From: Streptomyces ruber
Lineage (GTDB): Bacteria; Actinomycetota; Actinomycetes; Streptomycetales; Streptomycetaceae
Reading direction: 5' to 3'
DNA length: 64,000 nucleotides
Assembly: GCF_014648075.1 (NCBI RefSeq)
Contig: NZ_BMQK01000005.1
Coordinates: 124,001-188,000 of the forward strand
Shown here: one piece after another, positions 61,058-64,000 of the stretch
Position numbering within the stretch: position 1 is the stretch's first letter
Layout: every line of letters starts with the position of its first letter
The notes under the pieces: generated by a model
Told to the model about the DNA's origin: nothing
What the model saw: only the letters and a program-made list of their open reading frames with translations
Databases searched by the model: none
Made by a program: the position numbers and the translations under genes

Positions 61058-62056
61058 GTGCGCCGACGCTCACTCCTCATCGCCGTACCCGCCGGATTCG
61101 CGACGCTCGCCGCCTGCGGTGACGACTCGTCCGACTCGGCGGACGACGCCAGCAGCAGCCCGTCCGCGTCCGAGGGCGCCTCGGCGAAGCCGCCGAACAT
61201 CGTGGACGGCCCCCTGCCCGCCATCACGGCCGGTACCGGGTTCGGCGAGAAGCCGACCGTCGCCAAGGGCAGCGGCGAACCGTCGAAGGACCTCGCGGTG
61301 AAGACGGTCATCGCGGGCAGCGGCCGGACGGTGGCCGAGAACGACTACGTCCAGGCGCACTACCTGGGCCAGGTCTGGGACTCGGCCAAGGTCTTCGACA
61401 ACTCCTACGACCGCGGGACCCCGCTGGTCATCCAGCTCGCCCAGGGCGGCATCATCGACGGCTGGCGCTACGGGCTGGCGGGCAAGAAGGCCGGCAGCCG
61501 GGTGCAGATCTCGGTGCCGCCGACGTGGGGCTACGGCACGCAGGGCAACGCGCAGGCGGGCATCGAGGGCACCGACACGCTCGTCTTCGTGATCGACATC
61601 GAGGACGCCTTCAACGCGAAGAGCTCCGCCCAGGGCGAGACGGTCGCCCAGGACGACACCGCCCTGCCCAAGGTGGGCACGAACACCGACGGCAAGGCGC
61701 CCTCCATCGAGGTGCCGAAGGCGGACCCGCCCAAGAAGCTCGTCGCGAACTACGTCATCGAGGGCGACGGCGCGGAGGTCGCGGCCTCCGACACCGTCCT
61801 CGTGCAGTACAAGGGCGTGGTCTGGGACACGGGCAAGGAGTTCGACTCGACGTACGGCCGTGAGGCGATCACGTCGTTCGGGCTGCAGCAGGTCGTGAAG
61901 GGCTGGTCGCAGGGCATGACCGGCAAGAAGGTCGGCAGCCGCATCGTCATCGTGATCCCGCCGGAGCTGGGCTACGGCGACACCCCGCCGAGCGGCAGCG
62001 GCATCGAGAAGGACTCCACGATGGTGTTCACCGTGGACATCCTGGCGAAGATGTGA
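61058..62056 (+). CDS. FKBP-type peptidyl-prolyl isomerase lipoprotein, two FKBP domains
   Basis: 332 residues from GTG 61058. The signal peptide ends in the lipobox TLAAC (Cys at about 20), so the protein is anchored on the outer face of the membrane. Two FKBP domains follow a Ser/Asp-rich linker: domain 1 about 90-190 (VQAHYLGQVWDSAKVFDNSY; GTQGNAQAGIEGTDTLVFVI), domain 2 about 230-330 (VLVQYKGVVWDTGKEFDSTY; VVIPPELGYGDTPPSGSGIE). Isomerase residues such as the Trp and Phe of the pocket are only partly conserved in domain 1. It probably helps exported proteins fold. The second FKBP gene follows 114 bp downstream. Confidence 0.93.
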   Translation: MRRRSLLIAVPAGFATLAACGDDSSDSADDASSSPSASEGASAKPPNIVDGPLPAITAGTGFGEKPTVAKGSGEPSKDLAVKTVIAGSGRTVAENDYVQAHYLGQVWDSAKVFDNSYDRGTPLVIQLAQGGIIDGWRYGLAGKKAGSRVQISVPPTWGYGTQGNAQAGIEGTDTLVFVIDIEDAFNAKSSAQGETVAQDDTALPKVGTNTDGKAPSIEVPKADPPKKLVANYVIEGDGAEVAASDTVLVQYKGVVWDTGKEFDSTYGREAITSFGLQQVVKGWSQGMTGKKVGSRIVIVIPPELGYGDTPPSGSGIEKDSTMVFTVDILAKM

Positions 62057-62170
62057 CCCCCACGGGGGCCGACCGTGTGCCCCCCACCGGGATGTAAGAC
62101 TGTCCGTGTCGCCGTGTTCGTACGCGAGCACGCGCACACAAGCATTCGCACACCGGCAGGAGCCCAAGAC

Positions 62171-62545
62171 GTGAGCATCGACAAGCCCGAGATCGACTTC
62201 CCGGGCGGCGAGCCCCCGAAGGACCTCGAGATCAAGGACATCTGGGAGGGTGACGGGCCGGTCGCCAAGGCGGGCGACACCGTCTCCGTCCACTACGTGG
62301 GTGTGTCCTTCTCCACCGGCGAGGAGTTCGACGCCTCCTGGAACCGCGGCACGCCGCTGCAGTTCCAGCTCGGTGCCGGCCAGGTCATCGCGGGCTGGGA
62401 CCAGGGCGTGCAGGGCATGAAGGTCGGCGGCCGTCGTCAGCTGACCATCCCCGCGCACCTGGCGTACGGCGACCGCGGCGCCGGCGGCGGCCGTATCGCC
62501 CCGGGCGAGACGCTGATCTTCGTCTGCGACCTGGTCGCCGTCTGA
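62171..62545 (+). CDS. Cytosolic FKBP-type peptidyl-prolyl isomerase
   Basis: 124 residues from GTG 62171 (CAGGAG nine bases upstream). It is a single FKBP domain: IWEGDGPVAKAGDTVSVHYV, GEEFDASWNRGTPLQFQLG, VIAGWDQGVQGMKVGGRR, YGDRGAGGGRIAPGETLIFV. The residues that line the FK506/proline pocket (Tyr, Phe, Asp, Val-Ile, Trp, Tyr, Phe) are all in place, so activity is expected. There is no signal peptide. It is separated from the lipoprotein gene by a weak 6-bp stem and a short promoter region, and followed by a strong terminator. Confidence 0.95.
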   Translation: MSIDKPEIDFPGGEPPKDLEIKDIWEGDGPVAKAGDTVSVHYVGVSFSTGEEFDASWNRGTPLQFQLGAGQVIAGWDQGVQGMKVGGRRQLTIPAHLAYGDRGAGGGRIAPGETLIFVCDLVAV

Positions 62546-62897
62546 CCGGTCGCCGTAGCCGACCGGCCGGCCGTCGTCGCCGGGCCGCCCGCGCCGGCAC
62601 CGGACCGCTCCGGTGCCGGCGCGGGATCGTTCCGGTGACGGGCACCGGGCCGGTCGGCGGGTGCGGGCACCGATCCGGTCCCGCCGGCCGGATGCCGGTC
62701 TCGCGACGGTGCGGGGCGTTCCGGCCGGCCGTCCGCCGCGGGTCCGTGGCCGCGCGGCGGGCGGCCGGGCAGCGGGCGGGCGGCGCCGTGACCGGCGCCC
62801 GGGGCCCATGCCCGTGCGGGCACCGACCCTCGGCTTTTGCCGTGGTACCCCGGGGCGGTACGGTCATCCGTCAGAAGCACCATAGGGAAGGGCGTCG
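62546..62897. other. 352-bp region between the FKBP gene and pafB
   Basis: Left part: the FKBP terminator at 62588-62625. Middle: very GC-rich, with several GGGCACCG/CGGTGCCG words that can form alternative hairpins, but no gene is supported. Right part: TACGGT at 62860-62865 may be the -10 of pafB, giving a leader of about 25 nt with AGGGAAGGG. Confidence 0.5.
62588..62625 (+). terminator. Terminator after the FKBP gene
   Basis: A 17-bp perfect stem (CCCGCGCCGGCACCGGA with its complement) and 4-nt loop, 42 bp after the stop. Confidence 0.9.
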
Positions 62898-63851
62898 ATG
62901 GCCATTGCCAAGGCCGAGCGGCTGATGAACCTGGCGCTGTGTCTGCTCGGGACGCGGCGGCCGCTCAGCAAGCGCGAGCTGCGGGAGTCCATCGAGGCCT
63001 ACCTGGAGGCGGGGTCCGACGACTCCTTCAACCGCATGTTCGAGCGGGACAAGGACGACCTGCGCGAGCTCGGCCTGGTGATCGAGACGGTCGAGAGCCT
63101 CGACGGCGAGATCGGTTACCTGGCCCGCCGTGACAGCAACCGGCTGCCGCCCATCACCCTCGACGCCGAGGAGGCCGCCGCGCTCGGCCTCGCCGCGAAG
63201 GTGTGGCAGCAGGCCCGCCTCGCCGGTGCCGCCAGCGGTGCCCTGCAGAAGCTGCGTGCGGCCGGCCTGCCGGAGGACGTCGACCCGTACGGGGCCCACA
63301 GCGCGCTGGAGCCCCGTATCCCCGTGCACGAGGCGGCCTTCGAGCCGCTGATGCTCGCCTGCCGGGACCGCCGCCCCGTCGTCTTCGACTACCGCAAGGC
63401 GACCGCCGCCCGTCCCGAGTCACGCAATGTCGAGCCGTGGGCGCTGGAGTGCTGGCGCGGCCACTGGTACCTGGCCGGATTCGACCGTGACCGGGGCGCC
63501 GAGCGGGTCTTCCGGCTGTCGCGGATCACCGGCAGGGTCAGGTCCCGCAGCGGCAGCTACACCGCCGAGGTGCCCGATGTCGTCACCGTGCGGGAGACCG
63601 TCGCGAGCTGGGCCGGCGAGATCGCCGACCGCTCCGCGCGGATCCGGCTGCGCACGGGCGCCGGTTACCCCTTGCGGGCGAAAGCCACCGCGGTACGGGA
63701 ACTCGGTGACGGCTGGGACGAGTTGGATATCCCGTACGGGCACGGGCTGGACGCCTGGCTGGTGGAGTTCGGGCCCGACGTGGTGGTCCTGGAACCGGCC
63801 GAGCTGCGGGCCGACGTGGTGGACCGGCTGCGCGCCGTGGCCAAGGGCTGA
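62898..63851 (+). CDS. pafB: WYL-domain regulator PafB
   Basis: 317 residues from ATG 62898 (AGGGAAGGG upstream). The N-terminus is a winged helix-turn-helix (MNLALCLLGTRRPLSKRELR, FERDKDDLRELGLVIETV). The WYL domain is at about 140-235 with the literal motif HWYLAGFD and arginines such as ERVFRLSRI that may bind a ligand such as single-stranded nucleic acid. A C-terminal extension WCX follows (YGHGLDAWLVEFGPDVVVLE). With PafC it activates the LexA-independent DNA-damage response in mycobacteria. It is named for proteasome association but is not needed for pupylation. The gap to pafC is 15 bp (operon). Confidence 0.95.
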   Translation: MAIAKAERLMNLALCLLGTRRPLSKRELRESIEAYLEAGSDDSFNRMFERDKDDLRELGLVIETVESLDGEIGYLARRDSNRLPPITLDAEEAAALGLAAKVWQQARLAGAASGALQKLRAAGLPEDVDPYGAHSALEPRIPVHEAAFEPLMLACRDRRPVVFDYRKATAARPESRNVEPWALECWRGHWYLAGFDRDRGAERVFRLSRITGRVRSRSGSYTAEVPDVVTVRETVASWAGEIADRSARIRLRTGAGYPLRAKATAVRELGDGWDELDIPYGHGLDAWLVEFGPDVVVLEPAELRADVVDRLRAVAKG

Positions 63852-63866
63852 GGGGACGAGGAGGAC

Positions 63867-64000
63867 GTGGTGGGAAAACCGGCCAGGCCGGCGAACGCCA
63901 TCGACCAGACCCGGCGGATGCTCTCCCTGGTGACCTATCTGAGGGAGCGCCCCGGCGCCCGTGTCGAGGACGTCGCCCGTGCCTTCGGGATCACCGAGGA
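63867..64000 (+). CDS. pafC: WYL-domain regulator PafC, N-terminal part
   Basis: The first 44 codons from GTG 63867 (GAGGAG upstream; a second GTG follows directly), running off the right edge. The sequence (KPARPANAIDQTRRMLSLVT, then RERPGARVEDVARAFGITE) is a winged helix-turn-helix as in PafC, the partner of PafB. It is 15 bp downstream of pafB and presumably co-translated. Assignment rests on this short piece and its position. Confidence 0.85.
   Translation, partial: MVGKPARPANAIDQTRRMLSLVTYLRERPGARVEDVARAFGITE

Overview
The window is chromosomal DNA of a Streptomyces or very close relative. GC content is very high with strongly G/C-biased third codon positions, GTG starts are common, several promoters appear leaderless, and it carries chaplins, mycothiol biosynthesis (mshC), the gyl glycerol operon and a complete Pup-proteasome locus. 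Gene order from the chaplins to pafC matches the conserved core block I remember from S. coelicolor (about SCO1676 down to SCO1635, from memory, not checked).

Layout. (1) 1-12103: an accessory cluster of contractile phage-tail / extracellular contractile injection system (eCIS) baseplate genes on the + strand: an unassigned C-terminal fragment, a gp25-like wedge protein, two very large baseplate assembly proteins, a tail-I-like protein, a DUF6519 protein and a peptidoglycan amidase. Junctions overlap by 1-4 bp, so the set is probably translated as a coupled unit. Sheath, tube and AAA+ genes would lie left of the window. The cluster stops about 65 bp from the 3' end of a tRNA-Leu(GAG). The first baseplate gene holds the only two in-frame TTA (bldA-type) codons I could find in the window. 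(2) 12467-16473: M20 peptidase, short chaplin chpH, long sortase-anchored chaplin chpC, and small conserved genes. (3) 16573-27161: a RecD-like protein with ruined ATPase motifs, an aldo/keto reductase, an F420-type LLM oxidoreductase, a ferritin-like protein, CorA, and the phosphatase / DUF3090 / SCO1664-family / mshC group. (4) 27276-32117: an apparent insertion of a glutamine-rich prion-like protein and a signal-less subtilisin, then PAC2 and a GntR/FadR regulator with an operator-like site. (5) 32247-37425: glpF-glpK-glpD with gylR, and matching GylR-box candidates before gylR and glpF. (6) 37771-50588: metH, HAD hydrolase, lipoprotein SBP, nuclease-response regulator pair, site-2 protease with a repeat-rich N-terminus, tRNA m1A58 methyltransferase, an anchored small protein and a ferredoxin. 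(7) 50842-64000: the Pup-proteasome system: arc, dop, pup, an endonuclease VII-like gene, prcB, prcA, a LacI/MFS pair, pafA, two FKBP isomerases, pafB and the start of pafC.

How it works together. Arc unfolds Pup-tagged substrates for the PrcBA core; PafA attaches Pup and Dop removes it. PafB/PafC are WYL-domain regulators linked to DNA damage in actinobacteria. GylR probably represses glycerol uptake and catabolism. The chaplins coat aerial hyphae; the TTA codons suggest that the eCIS module may also be tied to differentiation. The items most worth follow-up are that TTA-marked, tRNA-adjacent eCIS module with its His-rich insert, the Q-rich/subtilisin pair, the RecD-like pseudo-helicase, and the nuclease gene lodged inside the proteasome operon.
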